64,000 nucleotides of DNA from Pseudomonas sp. MPC6 (GCF_006094435.1 NZ_CP034783.1:1391001-1455000); one strand, 5' to 3'. Numbered from the stretch's first letter, positions 1 through 9,173 are shown. Translations and numbers: made by a program. Notes: generated by a model not told the origin, from the letters alone.

Positions 1-252
1 GAACAACTTGCCCCGGGCATCGGCCAGCGTGGCGGCCTCTTGCAGGACGCTGGTGCCGCCGGTGTCGTTGACCACGTAACTGCGCTGCTCATTGCACGGC
101 TGGAACAACAGCTTGCCGTCGGCCGCCGTCAACTGGCCCTGCATGCGGGTTTGTCCCGCGGAGGAGGTGCTTTCACGCGATCCATCGAGCAACTGGCACG
201 CGGCGAACAGAGGAAGCAGGGCAACAAGGACTAAGGAACGGGCGACACGCAT
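1..252 (-). CDS. Outer-membrane lipoprotein, 3' end outside the window
   Basis: Reading leftwards from an ATG at 252 gives an open frame of 84 codons that runs off the window edge. It opens with a type II signal peptide: basic MRVAR, a hydrophobic run, then a lipobox LFAAC with the lipidated Cys at residue 19. The mature part is polar and carries the segment LLFQPCNEQRSY, a pattern found in several small pseudomonad lipoproteins of unknown role. A Shine-Dalgarno (GGAGAA) lies about 8 nt upstream. Lipidation and export are well supported. The family and function are not identified. Confidence 0.7.
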   Translation of the reverse strand, partial: MRVARSLVLVALLPLFAACQLLDGSRESTSSAGQTRMQGQLTAADGKLLFQPCNEQRSYVVNDTGGTSVLQEAATLADARGKLF

Positions 253-342
253 CTTTGGTTCTCCAGACAAGTGCCGCCACGTTACTCAGCCTGACCGTTC
301 ATCACAACCCCGCCGGCTTTTGATTTGGGTGCGCCGATCATT

Positions 343-410
343 CTGTAGGAGCCGGCTTGCTGGCGATGGCGATCCTGAGGGCGCCATCGCGGCCAAGCCG
401 GCTCCTACAG
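343..410. repeat. REPIN: inverted pair of REP elements
   Basis: Two REP copies in inverted orientation (343-360 and 391-410) share the core CTGTAGGAGCCGGCTTG and its reverse complement, with a short loop that is itself partly palindromic. It fills the gap between the lipoprotein start and the end of the SDR gene. Confidence 0.85.
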
Positions 411-421
411 ATTGTGCTGGT

Positions 422-1021
422 CTAGCCGACGTGAAAGGTCTGACCGGTTTGCAGGCCTTCTACGCTTTTGGCGTAGGCCAGTGCCACCTCTGCCGCCGGA
501 ACCGGCTTGTAACCGCGGAAGTACGGCGCGTACTTGTCCATGGCTTCGAGCAATACGTTGGGGCTCACCGAGTTGACGCGCAGTCCGCGGGGCAACTCGA
601 TCGCGGCGGCACGGACGAAGCTGTCGATAGCGCCATTGACCAGGGCTGCCGAGGTGCCGCTGCGAATCGGATCATGGCTGAGCACGCCGGTGGTGAACGT
701 GAACGACGCGCCATCGTTGGCGAATTCGCGGCCGATCAGCAGCAGGTTGACCTGCCCCATCAATTTATCCTTCAGGCCCAGGGCAAAGCTGTCTTCGCTC
801 ATTTCGCTCAAGGGGGCGAAGGTCACGTTTCCGGCGGCGCACACCAGTGCATCGAACTTGCCGGTTTGCTCGAACAGTTGGCGAATCGAGGCGCTGTCGC
901 TGATATCGACCTGTAGATCGCCGCTATTACGGCCGATGCGGATGATCTCGTGACGCTCGGACAGTTCTTTGTCGACGGCTGAACCGATAGTGCCGCCGGC
1001 GCCGATCAAAAGAATTTTCAT
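422..1021 (-). CDS. Atypical short-chain dehydrogenase/reductase
   Basis: A 199-residue Rossmann-fold protein. It begins MKILLIGAGGTIGSAV, so the dinucleotide-binding Gly motif (GAGGTIG) is at residues 7-13. CAAGNVTFAPL near residue 78 corresponds to the SDR NNAG region, and RVNSVSPNVL matches the usual C-terminal strand. The canonical catalytic YxxxK is absent: the position reads GTSAALVNGA. A longer frame exists upstream, but it runs antisense through the neighbouring regulator, so I chose the ATG at 1021. It is divergent from the LysR gene at 1127, a common arrangement for a regulator and its target. NAD(P)-dependent reduction is inferred from family only. With the Tyr/Lys pair missing the protein may be a degenerate or non-canonical member. 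Confidence 0.8.
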   Translation of the reverse strand: MKILLIGAGGTIGSAVDKELSERHEIIRIGRNSGDLQVDISDSASIRQLFEQTGKFDALVCAAGNVTFAPLSEMSEDSFALGLKDKLMGQVNLLLIGREFANDGASFTFTTGVLSHDPIRSGTSAALVNGAIDSFVRAAAIELPRGLRVNSVSPNVLLEAMDKYAPYFRGYKPVPAAEVALAYAKSVEGLQTGQTFHVG

Positions 1022-1126
1022 GGTGCTGGTCCCCGAATGAGTTGAACGAGACCACAGTCTAGAGTGGTTTTTTCCATTGATAAGCGCGCTAATAGGCAAC
1101 CTTTGGTTTTTAATTGGAAACAATCC

Positions 1127-2035
1127 ATGAGCGAAATGGATGATCTGGCGGCGTTCGCGGTTTTGATCGAAGCGGGGAGTTTCACCCAGGCGGCGCAGCA
1201 ACTGGGTTGCAGCAAGGGGCAGTTGTCCAAGCGCATCAGCCTGTTGGAATCGCGGTTTGGCGTGGTGCTGCTGCAACGGACGACGCGCCGCCTCAGTCTG
1301 ACCGCGGCGGGCGCGGCATTGCTGCCACAAGCCCAGGCGCTCGTCGTCCAAGTGGAGCGGGCGCGTCAGGCGTTGGCGCGATTGAAGGACGATATGGCCG
1401 GCCCGGTACGTATGACGGTTCCGGTATCGCTGGGGGAAACCTTCTTCGACGGCTTGTTGCTGGAATTTTCTCACACCTATCCCGAAGTGCAGATCGAGCT
1501 CGACCTGAGCAATGACTATCGTGATCTGTCCCGCGACGGTTTCGATCTTGCGGTTCGCTCCGAGGTGGGCAATGACGAACGTCTGGTCGCCCGACCCCTG
1601 CTGGCCTGGCACGAGATGACCTGCGCGAGCCCGGGCTATCTCGAACAGTACGGCGAACCGTTGACGCCGCAAGCGCTCGCTGAACACCGCTGCCTGCTCA
1701 ACAGTCATTACAGCGGCCGCGAAGAGTGGCTTTATCATCAGCAACATGAGTTATTGCGGGTTCGCGTGTCCGGCCCCTTCGCCAGCAACCATTACAGCCT
1801 GCTGAAGAAAGCGGCACTGGCCGGTGCCGGCATTGCGCGTTTGCCTTCCTATTTGCTGCAAACGGAATTGGCTGATGGCCGATTGCGCTGGCTCCTGCGC
1901 GATTATCAAACCCGCAGAATGCCGATGTATCTGGTGCATCCCTATCAGGGCGGGTTGCCCAAACGCACCCAGGTGCTGGCGGATTACTTGATCGACGGGT
2001 TCAAGCGCAGTGGCGAAGCGTTGGACCGGCTCTAA
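1127..2035 (+). CDS. LysR-family transcriptional regulator
   Basis: A 302-residue LysR-type regulator. The N-terminal winged HTH covers about residues 4-62 (FTQAAQQLGCSKGQLSKRIS, then LLQRTTRRLSLT). The C-terminal part is the periplasmic-binding-like effector domain, with the frequent DLAVRSE motif of the subfamily that regulates adjacent oxidoreductases. The open frame extends 21 codons upstream of the chosen ATG, but GGAAA six bases before 1127 and the usual family start (MSEMDDLAAF) favour this one. It lies head to head with the SDR gene across about 100 bp, which should hold both promoters. Its effector is unknown. Confidence 0.88.
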   Translation: MSEMDDLAAFAVLIEAGSFTQAAQQLGCSKGQLSKRISLLESRFGVVLLQRTTRRLSLTAAGAALLPQAQALVVQVERARQALARLKDDMAGPVRMTVPVSLGETFFDGLLLEFSHTYPEVQIELDLSNDYRDLSRDGFDLAVRSEVGNDERLVARPLLAWHEMTCASPGYLEQYGEPLTPQALAEHRCLLNSHYSGREEWLYHQQHELLRVRVSGPFASNHYSLLKKAALAGAGIARLPSYLLQTELADGRLRWLLRDYQTRRMPMYLVHPYQGGLPKRTQVLADYLIDGFKRSGEALDRL

Positions 2036-2040
2036 CAACC

Positions 2041-2138
2041 CCCTGTAGGAGCCGGCTTGCCAGCGAACAGAGGTGGATCAGTCGACATCATCATTGGATG
2101 TGACGCCGCCTTCGCTGGAAAGCCAGCTCCTACAGGGG
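2041..2138. repeat. REPIN
   Basis: Inverted REP pair with arms at about 2041-2065 and 2113-2138 and a roughly 50-nt loop. It lies between the LysR stop and the shared terminator. Confidence 0.85.
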
Positions 2139-2170
2139 GTTCGCGGTGTTGTCGGAATAGGGGCGGGCAT

Positions 2171-2199
2171 AAAAAAAACGGCCCGAAGGCCGTTTTTTT
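2171..2199. terminator. Bidirectional rho-independent terminator
   Basis: A hairpin CGGCC-CGAA-GGCCG flanked by an A8 run on the left and a T7 run on the right. It can end the bra operon on the minus strand and readthrough from the LysR gene on the plus strand. Confidence 0.9.
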
Positions 2200-2214
2200 G
2201 GTTACCGCAAAGGC

Positions 2215-2916
2215 TCAACCACCCAGGTACGCTTCGCGCACTTTAGGATCGGTCAGCAACGCCTCACCCGTGCCTTGCATCACCACCCGACCGTTTTCCA
2301 GAACGTACGCGCGATCGGCGATTTTCAACGCCTGGTTGGCGTTCTGCTCCACCAGGAACACCGTCACGCCATCCTTGCGCAACTGTTCGATGATGTCGAA
2401 GATCTGCTGGATGATGATCGGCGCCAGACCCAGCGAAGGCTCGTCGAGCAGCAGCAGCTTGGGCTTGCTCATCAGCGCCCGGCCGATGGCGAGCATTTGC
2501 TGTTCGCCGCCGGACATGGTGCCGCCGCGCTGGGCAAAGCGTTCTTTCAGGCGTGGGAAAAGTCCGAGAACCTTGTCCATCTGTTCCTGATAGTCACTCT
2601 TGTTGGTGAAGAAACCGCCCATGGCGAGGTTTTCTTCCACGGTCAGGCGGGCAAAAACCCGACGACCTTCCGGCACGACAGCGATGCTCTTGCGCATGAT
2701 CTGCGCCGAGGTCTGCCCCACGAGCTCTTCGCCCATGTAGCGGATGCTGCCGCTGTGGGCCTGTGGCGAACCGCAGAGCGTCATCAGCAGGGTCGACTTG
2801 CCGGCACCGTTGGCACCGATCAGCGTCACGATTTCGCCCTGACGGATTTCCACGTTGACGCTGTGCAAGGCCTGGATCTTGCCGTAGAAGGTGGAAACGT
2901 TTTCGAATTGCAGCAT
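2215..2916 (-). CDS. braG: Branched-chain amino-acid ABC transporter ATPase BraG (LivF type)
   Basis: A 233-residue cytoplasmic ATPase of the high-affinity Leu/Ile/Val importer. It shows Walker A GANGAGKST (about 34-42), signature MSGGEQQML (about 135) and Walker B LLLLDEPSLGLAP followed by the switch-region motif VFLVEQNANQA. Length and sequence match the LivF/BraG subfamily, which pairs with BraF on the inner face of the BraDE permease. It is the last gene of the operon and starts one base after the braF stop. The terminator at 2171-2199 follows. A LivF-type assignment is secure; the exact substrate range is taken from the family. Confidence 0.95.
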   Translation of the reverse strand: MLQFENVSTFYGKIQALHSVNVEIRQGEIVTLIGANGAGKSTLLMTLCGSPQAHSGSIRYMGEELVGQTSAQIMRKSIAVVPEGRRVFARLTVEENLAMGGFFTNKSDYQEQMDKVLGLFPRLKERFAQRGGTMSGGEQQMLAIGRALMSKPKLLLLDEPSLGLAPIIIQQIFDIIEQLRKDGVTVFLVEQNANQALKIADRAYVLENGRVVMQGTGEALLTDPKVREAYLGG

Positions 2917-3684
2917 TTACGCTTCCCCCAGGTAGGCTTTGATCACTTCAGGATTGTCGCGGATCTGTTCCGGCGTGCCGTCGGCCAGGGGAGTGCCCTG
3001 GTTGATCACGACGATGTGGTCGGAAATGCTCATGACCAGTTTCATGTCGTGTTCGATCAGCAGCACGGTGACGTTGTGCTCTTCACGCAGCATGCCGATC
3101 AGCGCTTTCAGGTCCTCGGTTTCCTTCGGGTTCAGGCCGGCGGCCGGTTCGTCGAGCATGAGGATCCGCGGGCGGGTCATCATGCAGCGAGCGATTTCCA
3201 GGCGACGTTGCTGACCGTAGGCCAGGGTGCCGGCCGGACGGTTGGCAAACGCCGTGAGGTTGACCTTGTCCAGCCAGTACTCGGCAAATTCCATGGCCTC
3301 GCGCTCGCTCTTGCGGAACCCCGGGGTTTTGAACAGGCCGGCCAGGAAGTTGGTGTTCAGGTGACGGTGCTGGGCGATCAACAGGTTCTCGACCGCCGTC
3401 ATGTCCTTGAACAGCCGCACGTTCTGGAAGGTGCGCACCACGCCTTTGAGGGCGATCTTGTGGCCGGGCAAGCCTTCGATCGCCTGGCCGTCCAGCAGGA
3501 TGCTGCCGCCGCTCGGTTTGTAGAAACCGGTCAGGCAGTTGAAGACGGTGGTCTTGCCGGCGCCGTTAGGGCCGATCAGCGCCACCACCTGTTTTTCCTT
3601 CACGGTCAGGGCCACGCCATTGACCGCCAGCAAGCCGCCGAAGCGCATGCTCAGATTTTCGACTTTCAGGATCTCGCGGCTCAT
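2917..3684 (-). CDS. braF: Branched-chain amino-acid ABC transporter ATPase BraF (LivG type)
   Basis: A 255-residue ATPase. Walker [10 protein letters not shown] is near residue 37, the signature region reads [13 protein letters not shown] (the YGQ variant usual for LivG), and Walker B is [13 protein letters not shown]. The insertion [17 protein letters not shown] is also typical of LivG/BraF. Its start codon overlaps the braE stop by four bases (ATGA), so the two are translationally coupled. It works as a heterodimer with BraG to energise uptake of leucine, isoleucine and valine. Confidence 0.95.
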   Translation of the reverse strand: MSREILKVENLSMRFGGLLAVNGVALTVKEKQVVALIGPNGAGKTTVFNCLTGFYKPSGGSILLDGQAIEGLPGHKIALKGVVRTFQNVRLFKDMTAVENLLIAQHRHLNTNFLAGLFKTPGFRKSEREAMEFAEYWLDKVNLTAFANRPAGTLAYGQQRRLEIARCMMTRPRILMLDEPAAGLNPKETEDLKALIGMLREEHNVTVLLIEHDMKLVMSISDHIVVINQGTPLADGTPEQIRDNPEVIKAYLGEA

Positions 3685-4937
3685 TTGCGCAGCTCCATGT
3701 GGGGACGTTGCATGGGCAGCAGGCCTTGAGGGCGCCAGATCATCATCAGCACCATCAAGGCGCCGAACATCAACATGCGGTACTCACTGAACTCACGCAT
3801 CATTTCAGGCAACAGGATCATCACCACGGCGGCCAGGATCACGCCCAGCTGCGAGCCCATGCCACCCAATACCACGATGGCGAGAATGATCGCCGACTCG
3901 ATGAAGGTGAAGGACTCCGGCGTTACCAGGCCCTGGCGCGCAGCGAAGAAGCTGCCGGCGAAACCGGCGAAGCTGGCGCCCAGGGTGAAGGCCGACAACT
4001 TGATGACCGTAGGATTGAGACCCAGCGCACGGCAGGCGATTTCATCTTCACGCAACGCTTCCCAGGCGCGACCCAGCGGCATGCGCAGCAGGCGGTTGAT
4101 GACGAACAGCGCGGCCAGCGCGAGGAACAACGCAACCAGGTACAGGAAAATCACCTTGTTGATCGAGTTGTAGGCCAGGCCGAAGTACTCGTGGAAGGTC
4201 TGCATCCCTTCTGCCGCTTTACGCTCGAAGGTCAGGCCGAAGAACGTTGGCTTCTCGATGTTGCTGATGCCGTTCGGCCCCCCGGTGAGACCGGTCAGGT
4301 TACGCAGGAACAGACGGATGATTTCACCGAAGCCCAGGGTCACGATCGCCAGGTAGTCACCGCGCAGGCGCAATACCGGGAAACCGAGCAGGAAGCCGAA
4401 GGTGGCCGCCATCAGGCCGGCGATCGGCAGGCAGATCCAGAAGCTCAGGCCGTAGTAGTGCGACAGCAACGCATAGCTGTAGGCGCCGACAGCGTAGAAG
4501 CCCACGTAACCCAGGTCGAGCAGGCCGGCCAGGCCGACCACGATGTTCAGGCCGAGGCCGAGCATCACGTAGATCAGCACCAGGGTGGCGATATCCACCG
4601 CCCCGCGAGAGCCGAAGAACGGCCAGACCAGGGCGCCGGCGATCAACGCGATGATGAACCAGCGCTGGGTGGTCGGCAGGGTCAGGAAGTGACTGGCCTT
4701 GGCCGGAATCAGCGGCATGCTTGGCGAGGAGCGCCAGGCCGAGCTGATCTGCTGGTCGAACAGCACCCGCAGGAACATCAATACCGAGCACACGGCGATG
4801 GTGATCAGCGTGGCGTCACTGGTGCCATGGACTTCGAGGTTGATGCCGACGATAGTCAGTTTCAGCCCCAGTACCGGATACGCCACAGCCCACACCAGCA
4901 AGGCGCTGAACAACGCCTGTTTAAGATTCCTAGTCAT
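3681..4937 (-). CDS. braE: Branched-chain amino-acid ABC transporter permease BraE (LivM type)
   Basis: A 418-residue inner-membrane permease with about ten hydrophobic segments. It contains the LivM hallmark stretch [20 protein letters not shown] and the cytoplasmic coupling loop [18 protein letters not shown] that contacts the ATPase. The N-terminal extension of about 100 residues before the conserved core is normal for pseudomonad BraE. Both ends overlap neighbours by four bases (with braD and braF), showing tight translational coupling. It forms the transmembrane channel with BraD. Confidence 0.95.
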   Translation of the reverse strand: MTRNLKQALFSALLVWAVAYPVLGLKLTIVGINLEVHGTSDATLITIAVCSVLMFLRVLFDQQISSAWRSSPSMPLIPAKASHFLTLPTTQRWFIIALIAGALVWPFFGSRGAVDIATLVLIYVMLGLGLNIVVGLAGLLDLGYVGFYAVGAYSYALLSHYYGLSFWICLPIAGLMAATFGFLLGFPVLRLRGDYLAIVTLGFGEIIRLFLRNLTGLTGGPNGISNIEKPTFFGLTFERKAAEGMQTFHEYFGLAYNSINKVIFLYLVALFLALAALFVINRLLRMPLGRAWEALREDEIACRALGLNPTVIKLSAFTLGASFAGFAGSFFAARQGLVTPESFTFIESAIILAIVVLGGMGSQLGVILAAVVMILLPEMMREFSEYRMLMFGALMVLMMIWRPQGLLPMQRPHMELRK

Positions 4938-5857
4938 ACTTTCTCAACCTCCGGACGGCCCAGCAGGCCGGTTGGCCGGAACAACAACACCAGAACCAGC
5001 AGGCCGAACGCCACGACGTCCTTGTACTGGTCGCCGAAGATATCGGCACCGAAAGCTTCCGCCACCCCCAGCACGATCCCGCCGAGCATCGCGCCGGGAA
5101 TGCTGCCGATACCGCCCAGTACCGCGGCGGTGAAGGCCTTGAGGCCGACGAGGAAACCGGCGTTGGGGTTGATCACGCCGTATTGCATGCTCAACAGCAC
5201 GGCCGCGATGGCCGCCAGTGCGGCACCGATGACGAAGGTCAGGGCGATGATGTTGTTGGTGTTGATGCCCAGGAGGTTGGCCATCTTGATGTCTTCGGCA
5301 CAGGCGCGGCAGGCGCGACCCAGGCGAGAGCGGGAGATGAACAGCGTCAGGCCGAGCATGGCGACGAAAGTCACCACGAACACCACGATTTGCATGTAGG
5401 AAATCAGCACTTCTTGTGCGCCACCTGGCCCGAAAGAAAAGTTGCCGGGGATCAGGTTGGGGATGGATTTGTCCTTGGAGTCTTGCGCCAGCAGAACCGT
5501 GTTCTGCAGGAAGATCGACATGCCGATGGCGGAAATCAGCGGGATCAGACGGTTGCTGCCGCGCAGGGGGCGGTAGGCGATCCGTTCGATGCTGTAGCCG
5601 TAGGCACTGGTGACGACGATGGTTGCGATGAAAGCGGCGGTCATCAACAGCGGAACACTGTCGAGTCCCATCATGGTCAGCCCGGCGATGGCGATGAACG
5701 CCACGTACGAACCGATCATGTACACCTCGCCGTGGGCGAAGTTGATCATTCCAATGATGCCGTAAACCATCGTATAGCCGATGGCGATCAGGGCATACGT
5801 GCTGCCAATGGTCAGACCATTAACCAGCTGTTGGAAAAAGTGATAGATGTCAGGCAT
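4934..5857 (-). CDS. braD: Branched-chain amino-acid ABC transporter permease BraD (LivH type)
   Basis: A 307-residue permease with about eight membrane segments. It carries [20 protein letters not shown] near the N-terminus, the LivH signature, and the coupling-helix sequence [28 protein letters not shown] seven bases before the ATG is a strong ribosome-binding site, as expected for the first permease gene after a processing or attenuation point. It is separated from braC by 232 bp that contain a hairpin terminator. Confidence 0.95.
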   Translation of the reverse strand: MPDIYHFFQQLVNGLTIGSTYALIAIGYTMVYGIIGMINFAHGEVYMIGSYVAFIAIAGLTMMGLDSVPLLMTAAFIATIVVTSAYGYSIERIAYRPLRGSNRLIPLISAIGMSIFLQNTVLLAQDSKDKSIPNLIPGNFSFGPGGAQEVLISYMQIVVFVVTFVAMLGLTLFISRSRLGRACRACAEDIKMANLLGINTNNIIALTFVIGAALAAIAAVLLSMQYGVINPNAGFLVGLKAFTAAVLGGIGSIPGAMLGGIVLGVAEAFGADIFGDQYKDVVAFGLLVLVLLFRPTGLLGRPEVEKV

Positions 5858-6037
5858 TACAGCGCTCCTAAAAACCTGATACGCATTTCACTGGTGGAGT
5901 CATTTTCCCGCTCGAGCCCCATGGATCTGCACCCACTTCGAATTCGAGCTTGGCCAGCGAACCGCTGATGACGGTTTTGAGATTTTCAGGTGGGGAGACT
6001 GGCGGATCACGCCAGCGCGGCCCAATACGTTCGTAAA

Positions 6038-6068
6038 ACAAAGCCCACGGCACGCCGTGGGCTTTGTT
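6038..6068 (-). terminator. Hairpin terminator/attenuator between braC and braD
   Basis: The inverted repeat ACAAAGCCCACGG-CAC-CCGTGGGCTTTGT has a 13-bp stem and lies just past the braC stop. There is only a short T-rich tail (TTTGTT on the minus strand), so termination is likely partial. That would let the binding protein be made in excess of the membrane components. The rest of the 5858-6089 gap holds nothing else I can name. Confidence 0.75.
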
Positions 6069-6089
6069 GGCAGTCAGTCAGGCAACGCC

Positions 6090-7217
6090 TTACTGAGGCT
6101 TGGCTTCAGTTTTTGGTTTGCCGAAGTGCCACTCGTAAACCACGAATTTGAAGTCTTTCAGGTCGCCCTTGTCATCGAAGCTCAGGTCGCCGGTCGGCGT
6201 CTTGAAGGTGCCTTTGTGGATGGCTTCAGCCACTTTGGCCGTGTCTTCGGACTTGGCAGCCTTGATGGCGTCAGCGATGACGGTCACAGCGGAGTAGGAC
6301 GGGAACACGAACGGACCGCTCGGGTCTTCCTTCTTGGCTTTGAACGCGTCAGCCAGGGCGATGTTGGCCGGATCCTGGTCGAAGGATTTCGGCAAGGTCA
6401 CCAGCAGGCCTTCGGAAGCGTCCTTGGCGATCTGCGAAATCGAGTCGTTACCCACGCCTTCCGGACCCATGAACTTGGCTTTCAGGCCTTTTTCACTGGC
6501 TTGACGCAGGATCAGGCCCAGCTCCGGGTGGTAGCCGCCGTAGTAGACGAAGTCGACGTTGGCTTGCTTGAGCTTGGAGATCATCGACGAGAAGTCCTTG
6601 TCGCCGGCGTTGATGCCTTCGAACACGGCAACCTTGGTGCCTTTTTTCTCGAGGGTTTGTTTAACGGCGGTGGCGATGCCTTCACCGTATTGCTGTTTGT
6701 CGTGCAGAACAGCAACGATCTTCGGTTTTACGAAGTCGGCGATGTAGTTACCGGCGGCAGGGCCCTGGGCGCTGTCCAGACCGATGGTGCGGAACACCAT
6801 TTTGTAACCACGGGAAGTGATGTCCGGGCTGGTGGCAGCCGGGGTGATCATGATCACGCCTTCGTCTTCGTAGATGTCCGAAGCCGGTTGGGTGGAGCTG
6901 GAGCACAGGTGACCGACGACGAACTTGACGCCGTCGTTGACGACTTTGTTGGCCACTGCCACGGCTTGTTTCGGATCGCAGGCATCATCGTATTCAACGG
7001 CCTGGAGTTGCTTGCCGTCTACGCCGCCCTTGGCGTTGATCTGTTCGATGGCCATTTTTGCGCCACTGAATTGCATGTCGCCATACTGGGCTACAGGGCC
7101 GGTTTTAGGGCCGGCGATGCCGATCTTGATGGTGTCGGCTGCGAACGAATGGCTGGCCACCCCGGCCAGAACCATAGCGGCAAACAGTTTGGAAATCTGC
7201 TTAGTAGCCTTAGTCAT
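6090..7217 (-). CDS. braC: Branched-chain amino-acid-binding periplasmic protein BraC
   Basis: A 375-residue periplasmic solute-binding protein. An N-terminal Sec signal (MTKATKQISKLFAAMVLAG, cleavage after SFA) precedes a mature type I periplasmic-binding fold that starts DTIKIGIAGPKTGPVAQYG, the Leu/Ile/Val-binding opening. VVGHLCSSSTQPASDIYEDE is the ligand-binding Ser/Thr stretch. It is first in the operon, with a separate hairpin after its stop. GGAG lies about 5 nt before the ATG. It delivers leucine, isoleucine, valine (and usually alanine or threonine) to BraDE. Confidence 0.95.
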   Translation of the reverse strand: MTKATKQISKLFAAMVLAGVASHSFAADTIKIGIAGPKTGPVAQYGDMQFSGAKMAIEQINAKGGVDGKQLQAVEYDDACDPKQAVAVANKVVNDGVKFVVGHLCSSSTQPASDIYEDEGVIMITPAATSPDITSRGYKMVFRTIGLDSAQGPAAGNYIADFVKPKIVAVLHDKQQYGEGIATAVKQTLEKKGTKVAVFEGINAGDKDFSSMISKLKQANVDFVYYGGYHPELGLILRQASEKGLKAKFMGPEGVGNDSISQIAKDASEGLLVTLPKSFDQDPANIALADAFKAKKEDPSGPFVFPSYSAVTVIADAIKAAKSEDTAKVAEAIHKGTFKTPTGDLSFDDKGDLKDFKFVVYEWHFGKPKTEAKPQ

Positions 7218-7315
7218 AGTGCTCCACTCTTACTGTTGTAGTTTTTATAGTCCTGGCGCCGTAGCAGCAGAACCGGGTCAGATATCTTCGATACCCTCCG
7301 GAAATGCCCCCGGCA

Positions 7316-7331
7316 ACTGTACCGGTACAGT
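7316..7331. promoter_or_regulatory. Perfect 16-bp palindrome upstream of braC, candidate operator
   Basis: ACTGTACCGGTACAGT is an exact palindrome about 100 bp before the braC ATG, inside the 339-bp gap between braC and the DUF2288 gene. It has CTGT-N6-ACAG spacing, two bases short of a LexA box (N8), so I do not call it LexA. No other recognisable element is seen in the gap. Confidence 0.4.
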
Positions 7332-7556
7332 GTAGAGCGCCGATTGTCAGCCTGGGAAGCTGGCGCCAGGGGGCAAAACCTGAGGGTGTCGCTTAATTGA
7401 AAGAAAAAGACAGAATCGCGGCGGGGGTTATAGCTGAAGTATCAGCAATCCTTGGCTTTCCTGCTGTTTTCGATCGGTCACTCAATTGCATCCGGGTTTT
7501 TCTGCCAGACCACCGACGTTATGATGACGACGACGATTTCTTTTCCGGACAGACCC

Positions 7557-7862
7557 ATGACTCAAGAACCTAGCACCCTCTATGCCAAGCTGCTTGGTGA
7601 AACCGCATCTATTACCTGGAAGGAGCTGGAACCGTTCTTCGCCAAGGGTGCCCTGTTATGGGTCGATCCTGGCCTGGATTTGATCGTTGCCGCCGAGGCC
7701 GTGGCCACGGACGAGGGGGAGAAAGTGGCTGCCTGGCTGGCCGCCGACCAGCTCGCCAAGCTGTCTGAAACGCGGGCGCTGGATCTTTTCGAACGCGATC
7801 CCGAGCTGTGGGCAGTGGTCGTTTCGCCGTGGATTCTGATCCAGGAAAGGGCGACGAGCTGA
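7557..7862 (+). CDS. DUF2288 family protein
   Basis: A 101-residue soluble acidic protein starting MTQEPSTLYAKLLGETASI. It has the DUF2288 features LLWVDPGLDLIVAAEAVA and DELWAVV-like WVVVSPWILIQER at the C-terminus. The open frame runs 35 codons further upstream, but GGACAG five bases before this ATG and the family's usual length of about 100 residues favour 7557. It is widespread in gammaproteobacteria and its function is unknown. It stands alone between braC (divergent) and a downstream dehydrogenase. Confidence 0.8.
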   Translation: MTQEPSTLYAKLLGETASITWKELEPFFAKGALLWVDPGLDLIVAAEAVATDEGEKVAAWLAADQLAKLSETRALDLFERDPELWAVVVSPWILIQERATS

Positions 7863-8096
7863 TAGTGCGCACATTATTGGTGCACTGCTTTGCCGGATAA
7901 AAGTGTGTAGGTGAGTAGCGTGATGGCATGTTGCCGTGAAGAAAGGCCACAGAAGGGTCTTGGCGAGGGTGACGTGCGCGTAACGGGAACAGTTTATTGC
8001 GCTGCCTTGGGGCTGCTTAATTGTTTCTGATTGTGAGCGAGACGATGGGTTTCGCGGCCAATATTTGACGGTCTTTAATCAAGAGGAAGCTAAATA
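7863..8096. other. Intergenic region, 234 bp, with a possible NtrC-like half-site pair
   Basis: No gene is seen. The only notable motif is GCAC-N7-GTGC at 7870-7884, which resembles an NtrC site. I find no sigma-54 promoter (GG-N10-GC) nearby, so the match may be chance. GAGGAA eight bases before 8097 is the ribosome-binding site of the next gene. Confidence 0.3.
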
Positions 8097-8990
8097 ATGT
8101 CAACCCTGCCGCCGCTTGGATTTGCCGGGATTGGCCTGATGGGCTTGCCCCTGTGCCGACGCCTGCTGGCGGCGGGTTATCCGTTGACCGTGTGGAATCG
8201 CAATCCGGCCAAATGCGCGCCGCTGGTCGAGGCCGGCGCGCGACAGGTCGCCACGCCTGCCGAGTTGTGCCAGCACGCCGACGTGGTGATGTTATGCCTG
8301 GCGGACACTTCAGTCGTGCGCGAGGTGGTTTTTGGCGCGGCGGGGGTGGCGCAAGGTGCGAAAAGCGGCCAACTGCTGGTGGATTTTTCCAGCCTGGAAC
8401 CGGCCGCCACGCGGGAGATGGCGGCAGCGCTGGTCAGCCAGACCGGCATGAGCTGGCTGGACGCCCCGGTGTCCGGTGGCGTGGTCGGCGCGGAGGCCGG
8501 CAGCCTGGCGATCATGGTCGGCGGCGAAGCGGCGGATCTGGAGCGAGTTCGGCCGCTGCTGCTGAGCCTTGGTCAGCGCGTCACCCACATGGGCGCCGTC
8601 GGGGCAGGGCAGGTGACCAAGGCGTGCAATCAGATGATTGTCGCCTGCAATGCGCTGGTGATCGCCGAAGTGGTGGCGTTGGCCGAGCGTTCCGGCGTCG
8701 ATGCCCGCCTGATCGCCGAGGCCCTGGCCGGCGGTTTCGCCGACTCCAGGCCCTTGCAGATACTCGCGCCGCAAATGGCCGAGAGTCGTTTCGAACCGGT
8801 CAAATGGCATGTTCGCACGTTGCTCAAGGACCTCGACGCCGCCGTGCAGTTTTCCCGTGAACAGGGCTCCGCCACGCCCATCAGCGGCTTGGCCGCGCAA
8901 CTGATGCGCCTGCATGGGGGCCAGGGCTTTCTGGAAAAGGATCCGTCAACGCTGGTGCAGCTGTATCGCGAGCCAGGCTCGGAGGTCTGA
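8097..8990 (+). CDS. NAD(P)-dependent beta-hydroxyacid dehydrogenase (3-hydroxyisobutyrate / tartronate-semialdehyde type)
   Basis: A 297-residue enzyme of the beta-hydroxyacid dehydrogenase family. The N-terminal Rossmann domain opens with GFAGIGLMGLPLCRRLLAAG (GxGxxG at about 9-14). The substrate-binding signature is DAPVSGGVVGAEAGSLAIMVGG near residue 122, and the catalytic Lys lies in GAGQVTKACNQMIV. It would oxidise or reduce short 3-hydroxy acids such as 3-hydroxyisobutyrate or tartronate semialdehyde; the sequence does not decide which. There is no glyoxylate carboligase or valine-degradation gene nearby. The MFS transporter 180 bp downstream, on the same strand, could supply its substrate. 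Confidence 0.85.
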   Translation: MSTLPPLGFAGIGLMGLPLCRRLLAAGYPLTVWNRNPAKCAPLVEAGARQVATPAELCQHADVVMLCLADTSVVREVVFGAAGVAQGAKSGQLLVDFSSLEPAATREMAAALVSQTGMSWLDAPVSGGVVGAEAGSLAIMVGGEAADLERVRPLLLSLGQRVTHMGAVGAGQVTKACNQMIVACNALVIAEVVALAERSGVDARLIAEALAGGFADSRPLQILAPQMAESRFEPVKWHVRTLLKDLDAAVQFSREQGSATPISGLAAQLMRLHGGQGFLEKDPSTLVQLYREPGSEV

Positions 8991-9173
8991 CTGCACTCAA
9001 GTGCTTGCGTTGGTTGATTTCGTTGCCTTTGGAAATAACTCGTTGCATGGGCCACGCCTGTTGCCATGGGCAGGTATCAGCTTTACGAATAATTACAGAC
9101 AGCTCCAGCGGGCCTGACTAGATTGCAGGCTCCGGGACAGTGATGTCCCAATAACAATAAAAGAGACGGACCC

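Noticed and set aside
422..1747. A 441-codon minus-strand frame that could be one large protein
   Set aside because: Only its last 199 codons look like a real protein (the SDR). The upstream part is antisense to the LysR gene.
7316..7331. LexA (SOS) box before braC
   Set aside because: The arms CTGT and ACAG are six bases apart, not eight.
7863..8096. Sigma-54 promoter for the hydroxyacid dehydrogenase
   Set aside because: TGGCATGTTGC looks similar but the GG and GC elements are too close together.
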